From the NCBI RefSeq assembly GCF_900142545.1, contig NZ_FRBF01000010.1, forward strand, positions 1 through 64,000: a DNA stretch of 64,000 nt, in the 5' to 3' direction. Shown in pieces: positions 1 through 10,265 of the stretch; position 1 is the first letter of the stretch; each line of letters starts with the position of its first letter. This stretch comes from Fibrobacter sp. UWT2 (GTDB lineage Bacteria > Fibrobacterota > Fibrobacteria > Fibrobacterales > Fibrobacteraceae). The notes under the pieces were generated by a model. It worked only from the letters and a program-made list of their open reading frames with translations. It was not told the DNA's origin and ran no database searches. The position numbers were made by a program, and so were the translations under genes.

Positions 1-303
1 GTCATATTTTAGAAAACCTTGCAATATTTTCACAGGGTAGAAATCAGTTTTTCCCAATAGTTATGCGGGCTGGGCGGGATTTTAAGGGACGACTAGATAG
101 TCCAAATTGGAATAAAAATGGCAAAAATGTCAGCTTTGTAAACAAAACTAAACAAAGTGAGCGGAAAATGGGCGAATTCGGGGAAGTGTGATAAAAAACA
201 AAAAAATAGAATTTTTAAGAGGAATATCACCAAAGAATCATTTTTTAGTTATATTTTTCCACGTCGTAAGAAAACGATAAACAACCCTTAAGGAGTTAAT
301 AAA
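1..303. other. Gene-free left edge
   Basis: I see no coding frame, RNA gene or terminator in this AT-rich stretch. All frames are broken by stops. The last 20 bases hold the ribosome site AAGGAG eight bases before the ATG at 304, so the promoter of that gene should lie here, but no convincing -35/-10 pair stands out. Confidence 0.5.
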
Positions 304-738
304 ATGAAAAAAGGTATCATTACCCTTCTCTGCGCCGGCATGATCGTTCTTTCCGGCTGCTATGGCAAGTACGCATGCTTCAACAAGTTGCTCGCTTGGA
401 ACGGCACCCTTGGTAACAAGTGGCTCAACTCCATCGTGCACTTCGGCATGAACGTGATCCCGGTCTACGGTATCGCTCTGTTCGTTGACTTCCTCGTCCT
501 CAACACTGTCGAATTCTGGACTGGCTCCAACCCGCTCGCTTCTGGCGACTCCTACTATGAAAAGGACGCTCAGGGCAACGAAATTGCCGCTGTCAAGAAT
601 GCTGACGGTTCTATGACTGTCGAAATGACCACCGCTGCTGGCGAAAAGGCCGTCATGACCCTCCAGCGCGATGAAAACGTTATCCGCGCCCTCGACGCCG
701 AAGGTAACGTTGTCGCTCAGCGTGAACTCGACAAGTAA
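304..738 (+). CDS. DUF3332-type small lipoprotein
   Basis: The 144-residue product starts with a lipoprotein signal (MKKGIITLLCAGMIVLSGC), with the lipid-bearing Cys at residue 19. It continues with hydrophobic stretches around residues 26-65, including a Gly/Val-rich segment before NPLASGD, and ends in a hydrophilic, lysine-rich tail. This arrangement matches the DUF3332 family, envelope lipoproteins of unknown role. The start has AAGGAG eight bases upstream. The gene stands alone and is closed by a strong terminator. Function is unknown; the family call is from recognition of the sequence pattern only. Confidence 0.75.
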   Translation: MKKGIITLLCAGMIVLSGCYGKYACFNKLLAWNGTLGNKWLNSIVHFGMNVIPVYGIALFVDFLVLNTVEFWTGSNPLASGDSYYEKDAQGNEIAAVKNADGSMTVEMTTAAGEKAVMTLQRDENVIRALDAEGNVVAQRELDK

Positions 739-764
739 TTTCTTACTTGATTGATTTTCAATGG

Positions 765-792
765 CCTTGGCTTTTGCCAAGGTCTTTTTTTA
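765..792 (+). terminator. Rho-independent terminator
   Basis: CCTTGGC and GCCAAGG form a 7-bp stem with a TTTT loop, followed by TCTTTTTTT. It ends the DUF3332 lipoprotein transcript, 27 bases after its stop codon. Confidence 0.85.
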
Positions 793-816
793 TTGATTTT
801 ATTATATATTTAGGCT

Positions 817-1521
817 ATGCTTAGGCGAGTGTGCTACATAGGGGTGATATTGTTCTCCTTGCTTTTGATGTCTTGTGTCAATGACGACATCAAGCGTGGA
901 AACGATGCCTTGCGTATTGGCGACTATGAACGCGCTATCGCGAATTTCTCAAAAGCATTGGATGTAGAACCTGCTAACCGCGACGCTCGCTACGGTCTTG
1001 CGCTTTCTTACTTTGCCGAGGCCGAACAGACGGACCGTTTCAAGGATTCCTCGTTTGTCCGGTGGAGCCGCACTGCCCGCGAATTCAAGATTCTTTATGG
1101 CTTGGATAGCAGCGGTAGCATCGATGCCAATTATTCCACTTGCCTGTTCTACCTGGCGCGCGCCACGTTGAATCACGATGCGTCTGCAAATGTGCTGCCT
1201 TTATTGGATAAATCTATACAACTGGATAGCTTGAATTATTTTAGCTATAACTTGAAGGGATTGATTCTCGCACAAAGCAACGCCCACGCTGACTTGAATA
1301 GCGCAAAGAATATTTTCATCCATATCGTGACCCGGGAACCGCAGTTTATTTCGGCCTACATTAACCTGGGAAATATCTATTGGGAAGAAGGCGATATTGA
1401 ATCGGCTTGGGATACTTGGTCGGCCGGGTTGGAAAAGGCTCCGACAAACAGGTCCCTGATCCACTGGACGCAGGTGGCCGAAGATTCCTTGAAATCCATG
1501 GTGCTTTCGGGTAGGCTATGA
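817..1521 (+). CDS. TPR-repeat lipoprotein
   Basis: The 234-residue protein opens with a signal peptide ending in the lipobox LLMSC, so it should be anchored in the envelope. Residues about 25-65 form a clear TPR pair (GDYERAIANFSKALDVEP), and further TPR-like helices occur around 130-150 and 170-210. TPR lipoproteins act as protein-binding scaffolds; no enzyme motif is seen. Its last four bases overlap the start of the kinase gene (ATGA at 1518-1521), so the two are probably translationally coupled. With the sigma-54 activator downstream this suggests an envelope sensor arm of a signalling operon, which is inference from gene order. Confidence 0.75.
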   Translation: MLRRVCYIGVILFSLLLMSCVNDDIKRGNDALRIGDYERAIANFSKALDVEPANRDARYGLALSYFAEAEQTDRFKDSSFVRWSRTAREFKILYGLDSSGSIDANYSTCLFYLARATLNHDASANVLPLLDKSIQLDSLNYFSYNLKGLILAQSNAHADLNSAKNIFIHIVTREPQFISAYINLGNIYWEEGDIESAWDTWSAGLEKAPTNRSLIHWTQVAEDSLKSMVLSGRL

Positions 1522-2669
1522 GTGCAAAATGCGAAAAGCCTACGACAAGCATTCTAGACAGAGCTGATGCTTGTGCATTGCTGCACCAGGGGGGAGAAGC
1601 CGATGTCTATGAACTCTCCTGTGGCGAAGATCGTTATGCGCTGAAGTGGTACCATGCGGGTTCCCGTTTTGACGATTCTGTCGTTGACCGTTTAAAACAT
1701 TTGAATGTTCCCGGGCTTTACCGCGTTCGAGAATCGGGTGTTCGCGATAATACGGCGTACCTGGTCTATGATTTTCTTGACGGGGTGAATTCTGCAGATG
1801 TGCCTGCGATGCCGGTGGCCGTCGCTCTGAAGTTGTTCCGGAGCCTTGTGCATACGCTGGATTTGTTGGATAAAGAAAATATTCATCACGGTGATATCAA
1901 CCCGGCCAACGTCTTGCTTTGCCGGTCGGGTGCGATGTTGAATGTTGTGCTTATCGACTGCGGAATTGTTGGGCCGGGAGCCTTGGCTTATGCGGCGCCG
2001 GAACGGTTTCAAGGGAAGCCTGCCAGCACCAAGAGCGACCTTTATGGTTTGGGGATGCTTCTGTTCCGTTGGATTGCTGGCGTAGACTTGCTTGCGTCGC
2101 AGGACTATAATGAACTCGCGGCTCAGGCCATGGCTATTGACGGCGTAGATATTTCTTCTCGGCTTTATGGTTTGGGATGCTGCAGTCCGCAGGAACTTTC
2201 GGCGTTGGAGCCGTTGTGGAAGGCTTTGCTGCGGGAATCTCCGGAGAATCGCGCCGAAGATTTTGACGAACTGGATGAACTTCTGGAAATTGCCCTCGAT
2301 TCCATGGGCGTTGGCGAGGTGACCGCCCAGACGGCCTTGCAGAAATTCGCCAAGGATTTGTTTGCCGAAAAAATGGGGCAAAAATTCCCGACGGAAGAAA
2401 AATCGGTCTTCCCGTACCGCAAATGCAGCGGTGAAAATGAAAAAAACAACTTAAAAATCGGCATTTTGGTCTTTTTTGGACTTATATTAATTGCATTGGT
2501 GATTGCCGTCTGTGTCGGAACCAAAAGTCCCGACATCGACGAAACGGGTCACTTGTTCCTTCAAAAATCCAGAAGCTTGGAATCGGGTGCCGAACGAGAT
2601 TCGGAAATGACAATAGATTCTGTTCCTCCTGCGATGCTGAAGGACTTGCCTACGCCCGCAACGGAATAA
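1518..2669 (+). CDS. Membrane-anchored Ser/Thr protein kinase
   Basis: The 383-residue protein has an N-terminal kinase domain (about 20-270) and one membrane helix at about 311-335, leaving a short C-terminal part outside. Kinase landmarks are present: a glycine-poor loop (QGGEADVYEL), the ATP lysine in ALKWY (K43), catalytic HGDINPANV (D126, N131) in place of HRDxxxxN, DCG (D147) in place of DFG, and APE as APERF. All metal and catalytic residues survive, so activity is likely despite the variant motifs. The start overlaps the stop of the TPR lipoprotein. The next gene, 18 bases on, is a sigma-54 activator with a GAF domain, so the kinase may feed that regulator; this link is inferred. Confidence 0.8.
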   Translation: MSAKCEKPTTSILDRADACALLHQGGEADVYELSCGEDRYALKWYHAGSRFDDSVVDRLKHLNVPGLYRVRESGVRDNTAYLVYDFLDGVNSADVPAMPVAVALKLFRSLVHTLDLLDKENIHHGDINPANVLLCRSGAMLNVVLIDCGIVGPGALAYAAPERFQGKPASTKSDLYGLGMLLFRWIAGVDLLASQDYNELAAQAMAIDGVDISSRLYGLGCCSPQELSALEPLWKALLRESPENRAEDFDELDELLEIALDSMGVGEVTAQTALQKFAKDLFAEKMGQKFPTEEKSVFPYRKCSGENEKNNLKIGILVFFGLILIALVIAVCVGTKSPDIDETGHLFLQKSRSLESGAERDSEMTIDSVPPAMLKDLPTPATE

Positions 2670-2687
2670 TTTTGGAAGAGGTTTCGT

Positions 2688-4142
2688 ATGAAGTCAGAAT
2701 CGATGCTAGCGACAGAAAAGATGCTGGATGTCGTAAAGATCTTGTTGGACGAAGTCCAGCCGGAATCTCTATTTGTGAAAATTCTTGAAGTGGCGAAGGA
2801 CGTCTTGCATGCCGATGCCGCTGTTCTGGATACCGGTGGAGAAAATGCGATCCACTTGAGTAATCCTGAAAATGTGACTATTTCTATTTCCGCCGTAAAA
2901 CAGGCGAAGCGCGAAAAGAAGGCTGTGGTGTGGAATCAGCTGGATGACGATTCTGCAGACCTTTCGAAATCGATTGTGCAGAATCAGCTGACAAGCATCA
3001 TGGTGTCGCCCTTCCGCACGCCCGAAAGTGAATCCGGTTACTTGTACTTGCAGCGCGCCGCCCGCGAAGAACCTTTTACCGAAGATGACAGCGCCTTGTT
3101 CGATTCCTTTGTGATGGTCTGCGAAAAGTTCGCCTTTGCTGCATTTGACCGCCTGCGTGACAAGGAATCGCTGAATATTTTAAGAAACGTCATTCGCAAA
3201 GATGGCATCGTGTATTCGAGCAAGGTGATGGCCGAATTGATTGCTCTTGCAGACAAATTAGCGGTGCTTCCCATGCCGGTGATTATCCGTGGCGAAACAG
3301 GAACCGGTAAAGAAGTCATTGCCCGCTACATACACAAGCATAGTCCGCGAGCAGACAAGCCTTTTATCGCTGTCAATTGCGGCGCCATTCCGGAACACCT
3401 GATGGAATCCCTTTTGTTCGGTCATACCAAGGGCTCGTTTACGGGGGCGGTGGAAACCCGCAAGGGATTTTTTGAAGAAGCTGACGGCGGTACGATTTTC
3501 TTGGACGAAATCGGTGAACTGCCCATGAATATGCAGGTCAAGCTTTTGCGTGTGCTCCAGGAAAAGCATATCACCCGCGTGGGTGACAATCGCGAAATCC
3601 CGGTGAACGTGCGCATTATCAGTGCGACGCATGTAGACCTGGAAGAAGCGGTCAAGGCGAAGCGCTTCAGGGAAGACTTGTACTTCCGTATTCAGGTGAT
3701 GCCGGTCGAAATGCCTCCCTTGAGAGACCGCGGACAGGACGTTGTGCTTTTGGCCGAAGAGTTCCTGACCCGTTACGGGGCGGAATACGGTCGCGGCAAG
3801 TACCACTTGAGCCGTAACGCCGAAAAGGCGATGCTCAGCTACCACTGGCCGGGTAACGTGCGCGAACTCGAGAATAAGGTCCAGAAGGCCTTGGTTCAGG
3901 CGGTCCATGGCGTTATCCAGCCGATGGATCTTGGTTTAGGCGATGTCCAGTCCCAGGCCAAGGAATCGCCGCGTACGCTCAAGGAAGCCCGCGAAATCGT
4001 GGAACGCGAGGTTATTGGCAGGGCGCTTTCCGATAGTAACGCGAATTTGACGCTCGCAGCGACGATTTTGGGGATTGACCGCAAGGTTCTCCGCGAAATC
4101 ATGGAAAGATTGGGAATGAAAAAGGAAGACTATAAGAAATAG
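2688..4142 (+). CDS. GAF-domain sigma-54-dependent activator
   Basis: This 484-residue bacterial enhancer-binding protein has a GAF-like sensory domain (about 1-165), an AAA+ domain (about 175-410) and a Fis-type helix-turn-helix at the C terminus (about 440-480). The AAA+ part shows Walker A GETGTGKE near 202, the sigma-54 contact loop as GSFTGA near 249 (a common variant of GAFTGA), Walker B IFLDEIGELP near 270 and the arginine-finger region RFREDLYFR. It should remodel sigma-54 RNA polymerase from an upstream site. There is no receiver domain, so input must come through GAF, plausibly involving the kinase encoded just upstream. Targets cannot be told from this window. Confidence 0.9.
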   Translation: MKSESMLATEKMLDVVKILLDEVQPESLFVKILEVAKDVLHADAAVLDTGGENAIHLSNPENVTISISAVKQAKREKKAVVWNQLDDDSADLSKSIVQNQLTSIMVSPFRTPESESGYLYLQRAAREEPFTEDDSALFDSFVMVCEKFAFAAFDRLRDKESLNILRNVIRKDGIVYSSKVMAELIALADKLAVLPMPVIIRGETGTGKEVIARYIHKHSPRADKPFIAVNCGAIPEHLMESLLFGHTKGSFTGAVETRKGFFEEADGGTIFLDEIGELPMNMQVKLLRVLQEKHITRVGDNREIPVNVRIISATHVDLEEAVKAKRFREDLYFRIQVMPVEMPPLRDRGQDVVLLAEEFLTRYGAEYGRGKYHLSRNAEKAMLSYHWPGNVRELENKVQKALVQAVHGVIQPMDLGLGDVQSQAKESPRTLKEAREIVEREVIGRALSDSNANLTLAATILGIDRKVLREIMERLGMKKEDYKK

Positions 4143-4201
4143 TTTTATATATTTATTATAGCCTAAAAGACGGTTGGCACGGAATTTGCAAGAGATTGAG
4201 T

Positions 4202-4654
4202 ATGAAAAAGACTACTCTCATAACGACAATTATGATGGCTGCAGCGCTTAGCTACGCTGCTCCGTCTTCTGCGCGTCCGGAGTCTTCTGTCCCGACCCCC
4301 GCCGAGAATATGGAAATTTCGCGAGAAATGCCCAATCTTGGTGCAAAGGAAAGCGCAGATTGGCAAAAATTGCGCGCAGAACGTCGTGCAGCCCGAGAGC
4401 AAATTCTAACGGACTTGCGCAATAGTTCCGCCGCCGAGAAGAAAAATATCCGCCAGGAAGTCTCGAAAAAACGGGACGAAAAGCCTCGCTTTGAGGGGGA
4501 AATCCCGAAAAATCAGTCTCGCGAACGTACTCCTTTTTATGAGCAACCTGGGTCTCACCAAATGAACCCGATGCGAGACATGCCCAATGGTCCTGCTCCG
4601 GCTCCTATGAATCCCATGAATCCGATGAAGCCGATGGATCGTCCCCATCGCTAA
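4202..4654 (+). CDS. Secreted Met/Pro-rich small protein
   Basis: I place the start at the ATG at 4202; a TTG six bases earlier is in frame but less likely. The 150-residue product has a signal peptide (MKKTTLITTIMMAAALSYA) and then a highly charged, Arg/Glu-rich middle that could be helical. The tail holds repeated MNPM and MKPM steps ending in DRPHR. The Met/Pro/His-rich tail could bind metal, but that is only a composition argument. The stop codon directly abuts the ATG of the barrel gene (4655), so the two are co-transcribed. I do not recognise a family. Confidence 0.65.
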   Translation: MKKTTLITTIMMAAALSYAAPSSARPESSVPTPAENMEISREMPNLGAKESADWQKLRAERRAAREQILTDLRNSSAAEKKNIRQEVSKKRDEKPRFEGEIPKNQSRERTPFYEQPGSHQMNPMRDMPNGPAPAPMNPMNPMKPMDRPHR

Positions 4655-5962
4655 ATGCGTTTCATTGCGATAGTACTCATGCTACTGACGTCTTTGCTTT
4701 ATGCCGAGACGCAAGAAGACGTGTACTACCGCGCCATGAAGGCTGAAGAAGCCGGTGATGTGTCGGCCGCCCTTGCCGCCTTTGAAGAAGCGGTTCAGAT
4801 TCCTGGCCCCTATACAGAAGAAATTCGTGAAATTATTGACGAATACTACAAAGCCCTTGATGCGACTATGGATACAAAGAATCCATGGTCGCTTCGTTTT
4901 TTGGGAGATCTCGGTTTTTACGGCTTGCACTATAATGAATATGGCGGTGTAGAGAAAGTTAGCGAAACCGGCGGAGACATCTTCTTTTCGCTGACTCCAT
5001 TTGTGGACTATTCTACGGGCGACTGGATTCATTCTTTTGGACTGGGTTTTTCGGGCGACTGGTTTGTGGCGAACGAAAATATGCCCGTGCTCGATACAAA
5101 TGACTGGAATATTTCGGTCGGGCTTGAATATTCCTTGGTCGGTAAATCCTTGATGCTTGATGTGGGCGCCGATATCAAGGTTGTGGAAGGTGCCTATGTT
5201 TCTCCCAATTTTTATACATGGATAGAACGGGATTTTTACCGGTTTGAAAAGCAGCGTGTCGGTGCCGCGGTTTGGGGGTACTATGATCCCGATGGCCCGC
5301 TTTCGTTTGCGTTGTATGGTTCCTGGCACAGGACGGTTCCCTACGGCTTGAACTGGTCTGTTTATGCGGGCGCTCGCTTCGAGGCGGATTCTGCAGTGGA
5401 TTTCGTGAGCTATATCGAATCGTATAAGAAAGCTGTTGAAGAGTTGGAACAAGAAGAGGAAGGGGAATCGGAGTACTCGTATTGGGGTGGCATGTACGGG
5501 AACTGGCAAAATCCGATGCAAGCTTGCTTGGAAGCTTATGGACCGGAGTGCTACAACTGGAATGTCGGAAAACTGGATTCTATGTATTGGGCGCAGCAGA
5601 ATGCGTCTAAAGATACGACGTCGTCTATTAACGTGGCAATTCCCAAGTATTTTGCCAAGTGGCTAGGCCCCACTCTCCGTTCACGGGTGTCTTATAAATT
5701 CAAACGCAATATAACGCTCGAGGCAAGGCTTAACCTGTTCTATGGTTTTGTCTTGGACGGCCCGGATAGCGATTACGAAAAGATGGGCAAATTCAGCGGC
5801 GTCTGGGGAACCATGTTCTATTGGAAACCGAATGCGATAACGCTTTATTTGGGCTTAGAACAATTCTATAAGCATTACAGTTTGCCCAAGTATTATAAGG
5901 GCGTTTATCCAGAGAATAGCATTCTTTCTGAGATGAAAGTCGGCTTCAAGTGGGAAATCTAA
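4655..5962 (+). CDS. Outer-membrane beta-barrel protein with N-terminal helical repeat
   Basis: The 435-residue product has a signal peptide (MRFIAIVLMLLTSLLYA) and a short TPR-like helical pair at about 20-60 (YYRAMKAEEAGDVSAALAAFEEA). After residue 75 it has many alternating aromatic/hydrophobic strands (SLRFLGDLGFYGLHY, MLDVGADIKVV, LGLEQFYKHYSL) ending in a tryptophan-containing last strand (VGFKWEI). This is the pattern of an outer-membrane barrel. An acidic loop (EELEQEEEGESE) sits near residue 265. No substrate can be named. The gene follows the Met/Pro-rich protein without a gap and is closed by the terminator at 5970. Confidence 0.65.
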   Translation: MRFIAIVLMLLTSLLYAETQEDVYYRAMKAEEAGDVSAALAAFEEAVQIPGPYTEEIREIIDEYYKALDATMDTKNPWSLRFLGDLGFYGLHYNEYGGVEKVSETGGDIFFSLTPFVDYSTGDWIHSFGLGFSGDWFVANENMPVLDTNDWNISVGLEYSLVGKSLMLDVGADIKVVEGAYVSPNFYTWIERDFYRFEKQRVGAAVWGYYDPDGPLSFALYGSWHRTVPYGLNWSVYAGARFEADSAVDFVSYIESYKKAVEELEQEEEGESEYSYWGGMYGNWQNPMQACLEAYGPECYNWNVGKLDSMYWAQQNASKDTTSSINVAIPKYFAKWLGPTLRSRVSYKFKRNITLEARLNLFYGFVLDGPDSDYEKMGKFSGVWGTMFYWKPNAITLYLGLEQFYKHYSLPKYYKGVYPENSILSEMKVGFKWEI

Positions 5963-5969
5963 AAACGAA

Positions 5970-5996
5970 AAAAGCAGGACTCAGTCCTGCTTTTTT
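5970..5996. terminator. Bidirectional terminator between barrel gene and tRNA-Ala
   Basis: AAAAGCAGGAC and GTCCTGCTTTT pair around a TCA loop, with A and T runs on both sides. It can end the plus-strand barrel operon and the minus-strand tRNA transcript. Confidence 0.85.
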
Positions 5997-5997
5997 A

Positions 5998-6070
5998 TGG
6001 AGATAGTGGGAGTCGAACCCATGACCTACAGATTGCGAACCTGTCGCTCTACCAACTGAGCTATATCCCC
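5998..6070 (-). tRNA. tRNA-Ala (anticodon CGC)
   Basis: The minus strand folds into a full cloverleaf: acceptor GGGGATA with TATCTCC, D stem GCTC/GAGC, anticodon stem ACAGG/TCTGT around loop TTCGCAA, and T loop TTCGACT. The anticodon is CGC (codon GCG), and the acceptor has the alanine identity pair G3:U70 and discriminator A. The CCA end is not encoded. Confidence 0.92.
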
Positions 6071-6127
6071 AGGATGTAGGCGCAATATAACTTATTTTGC
6101 GCCTTTTGGCAACTTGAGCCCTTTGGA

Positions 6128-7132
6128 CTAGTTGCCGCGGTTGTCCATCGAAGAGAACATCTGGATAATCTCTTCGGTGAAAAGTGAACTGGGAAGACCC
6201 TGCGCAATTTCAAGGGCTTTTTCAAGATGGTCTTGGGCGTTGGCCTTGGCCTTCTTGAAGGCGTTCTTTTCATTCAGCTTTTCAATAATCTTTTCGGGAA
6301 CGCCGGCTTGGTCAGCTTTTGCAATCAGCGATTCCATATCGGAACGTTCCTGTGCGTTGCAGCCTTCGAAGTAGTACAGCAGCGGAAGCGTAATCAGTCC
6401 GTTGCCTAAATCAGTGAACTTGGCCTTGTCGAGGTCCTTGCTTCCAAAACCGTAGTCCAGAAGGTCGTCAATGATCTGGAAAGCAATGCCGAAGTGGCTG
6501 CCCATTTGGGCGCACTTGTCAATGTTTGCGCTGTCGAATCCGGCGAGAATGGCACCGATGCGGGCTGCGGCAGCGATCAAGGCTGCGGTCTTGCCGTCGA
6601 TAATACGGTCGTATTCTTCGAACGAAAGACGCATGTTTCCGGATTGGTCCAGTTCCAGGATTTCACCGGCGATTAATTTATCTGCAGCCTTGGAAAGTAC
6701 AGTCGGAATATCGTGGGACTCTTCGTCGATCACGCACTGCATGGCCTGTGACAGAACGTAGTCGCCAATCAGTACGGCCACTTGCGTGCCCCATTCTTTG
6801 TGCGCTGTCTTTTGTCCGCGGCGGATGTCGGTGCCGTCGATGATGTCGTCGTGCACAAGGCTTGCTAGGTGCAAAAGTTCGATGCCTGCGCAAGCGTGAG
6901 CCACGCGCAAGGAATCAGGCTTTTGAGAACCGCTTTGTGCAATCAGGCAAAGGAGCGTCGAACGAATGCGCTTGCCCTTGCGCTGGAACAGCGATTCAAG
7001 CCGTTCGCCAATACCGGCGGGGGCGTTCTTCGCCACTCCGAAAATGACCTTTTCGGTGAGTTGCAACTGTTCTTGGACAAGTGCACGTGCTTGCGTCAGC
7101 ACGGTCTGAAATTCTGCCTTTGTCGGAGCCAT
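6128..7132 (-). CDS. Polyprenyl diphosphate synthase
   Basis: This 334-residue trans-prenyltransferase extends allylic diphosphates with isopentenyl diphosphate to make long isoprenoid chains for quinones or lipid carriers. The two aspartate-rich motifs are intact: DDIID at 95-99 and DDLLD at 222-226, with the GKR motif near 53 and GKTAAL near 180. A small residue (Ala90) five positions before the first motif fits a long-chain product such as octaprenyl. It is read from the minus strand 13 bases after gyrB, so both are probably one transcript. Product length is inferred. The best name is an IspB/HepT-type synthase. Confidence 0.9.
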   Translation of the reverse strand: MAPTKAEFQTVLTQARALVQEQLQLTEKVIFGVAKNAPAGIGERLESLFQRKGKRIRSTLLCLIAQSGSQKPDSLRVAHACAGIELLHLASLVHDDIIDGTDIRRGQKTAHKEWGTQVAVLIGDYVLSQAMQCVIDEESHDIPTVLSKAADKLIAGEILELDQSGNMRLSFEEYDRIIDGKTAALIAAAARIGAILAGFDSANIDKCAQMGSHFGIAFQIIDDLLDYGFGSKDLDKAKFTDLGNGLITLPLLYYFEGCNAQERSDMESLIAKADQAGVPEKIIEKLNEKNAFKKAKANAQDHLEKALEIAQGLPSSLFTEEIIQMFSSMDNRGN

Positions 7133-7145
7133 TAAATAATCACCG

Positions 7146-9089
<1,944 letters not shown>

Positions 9090-9144
9090 TTACCTTGTTT
9101 TCTTCTTCTAAAATCTTTGAGTCGGGGCTCTATCTGACATGCTT

Positions 9145-9471
9145 TTAAACGAAAAGAATGTTCTTGACGGAGGGTTTCCCGAGCAATAAATTACACTTGT
9201 CAATAATAGCTTTTTTTTGCAAGAAAAGTTCCTGTTTCCAGGCGGAACTATCGCACTTTAGCGTCAAAATATTCTTGTCAAATTTGGCTATTTGCACATG
9301 CGGTTTTACGAGTGGCCCCACGATGGTTTCGAGGCCATTTGAGAGCTTTTCGATGACCATTTCGTCGGTGATATGGGTCTTGTCCAGAACCATCTGCAAC
9401 AGTACGCTGATGTCTTCGGGATCCTTGCCACAAACGGGCTTCCCACGCCTTTTGTAAGTGGGGTTGTTCAT
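9145..9471 (-). CDS. DUF721 / DciA-like protein
   Basis: The 108-residue protein matches the DUF721 pattern: a short helical N-terminal part, then a KH-like fold with ILTLKCDSSAWKQEL and a basic C-terminal stretch. DciA, the best-known member, helps load the replicative helicase. The gene begins with a one-base overlap on the stop of the MlaE gene (TTAATG) and sits 58 bases before gyrB, a neighbourhood often seen for DUF721 genes near replication genes. A replication role is inferred from family and context. Confidence 0.75.
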   Translation of the reverse strand: MNNPTYKRRGKPVCGKDPEDISVLLQMVLDKTHITDEMVIEKLSNGLETIVGPLVKPHVQIAKFDKNILTLKCDSSAWKQELFLQKKAIIDKCNLLLGKPSVKNILFV

Positions 9472-10256
9472 TAAAGCAATAGTAGCTTGGAAAGCACGAA
9501 GCCGCCAATCAGGATGCTTGTCATGCCGGCTACCACGGTAGCCTTGGTGTTTTTGCCCACGCCTTCGGCACCGCTATGGGTGGTAAAGCCAAAGAAGCAT
9601 GCGTAGCTTGCAATAAAGTAGCCGTAAAGGGTCGCCTTGATAAGGCCCACCACCAAGTCCCAGTTCTGGTAGAACATGCGCACTCCGTAGAAGAATACGG
9701 CAAAGGACACGTCCTTGTAAATGTGGGCCACTTCGTAACCGCCTACGATACCGATAAAGATGCTGATGATCGTAAGGGTCGGAAGCATGATGATGGTTGC
9801 AATCAAACGGGGTGCAAGCAAAAACTTGTAGGGGCTGAGTCCTAATACTTTGTATGCGTCGAGCTGCTCGGTGACGGCCATAGTACCCAATTCTGAACAC
9901 ATGGATGCGCCAATTCGACCGGCAAGAACCATTGCGGTAAGGATCGGGCAAAGTTCCACCATCACGGATTTACCCACGGCCATCCCCACAAACATCAAGG
10001 GAATGATGTCGGCGAACTGGTAAGCGAGCTGCCATGCCATAATGGCGCCTGTGGCAAGCGATGCCGCTACCACCACGGGAATACTGGTAAGACCCACATG
10101 CTGCATTTGCTCCACTGTTGTGTGGAAATTGCTGAACGCACCTGGAATGCTCTTGAAAAGCTGCCAGACAAAATGGAGGTAGCTTGCCACCGTGTGCAGA
10201 AATTTCCGGATGAATTTACCCAGACTTTCTGCAATTCTGTTCATGAGGGTAATCAA
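9471..10256 (-). CDS. MlaE/YrbE-type ABC transporter permease
   Basis: The 261-residue membrane protein carries the hallmark of MlaE permeases, GRIGASMCSELGTM followed by AVTEQLDAY around residues 113-135, and five or six hydrophobic segments. MlaE forms the inner-membrane channel that moves phospholipids between inner and outer membrane, working with an MlaF ATPase and an MlaD/MCE protein. Neither partner is encoded nearby, so they must lie elsewhere. The gene is 9 bases downstream of the protease gene and overlaps the DUF721 start by one base, indicating a shared transcript. Confidence 0.88.
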   Translation of the reverse strand: MITLMNRIAESLGKFIRKFLHTVASYLHFVWQLFKSIPGAFSNFHTTVEQMQHVGLTSIPVVVAASLATGAIMAWQLAYQFADIIPLMFVGMAVGKSVMVELCPILTAMVLAGRIGASMCSELGTMAVTEQLDAYKVLGLSPYKFLLAPRLIATIIMLPTLTIISIFIGIVGGYEVAHIYKDVSFAVFFYGVRMFYQNWDLVVGLIKATLYGYFIASYACFFGFTTHSGAEGVGKNTKATVVAGMTSILIGGFVLSKLLLL

Positions 10257-10265
10257 GGACGCCTA

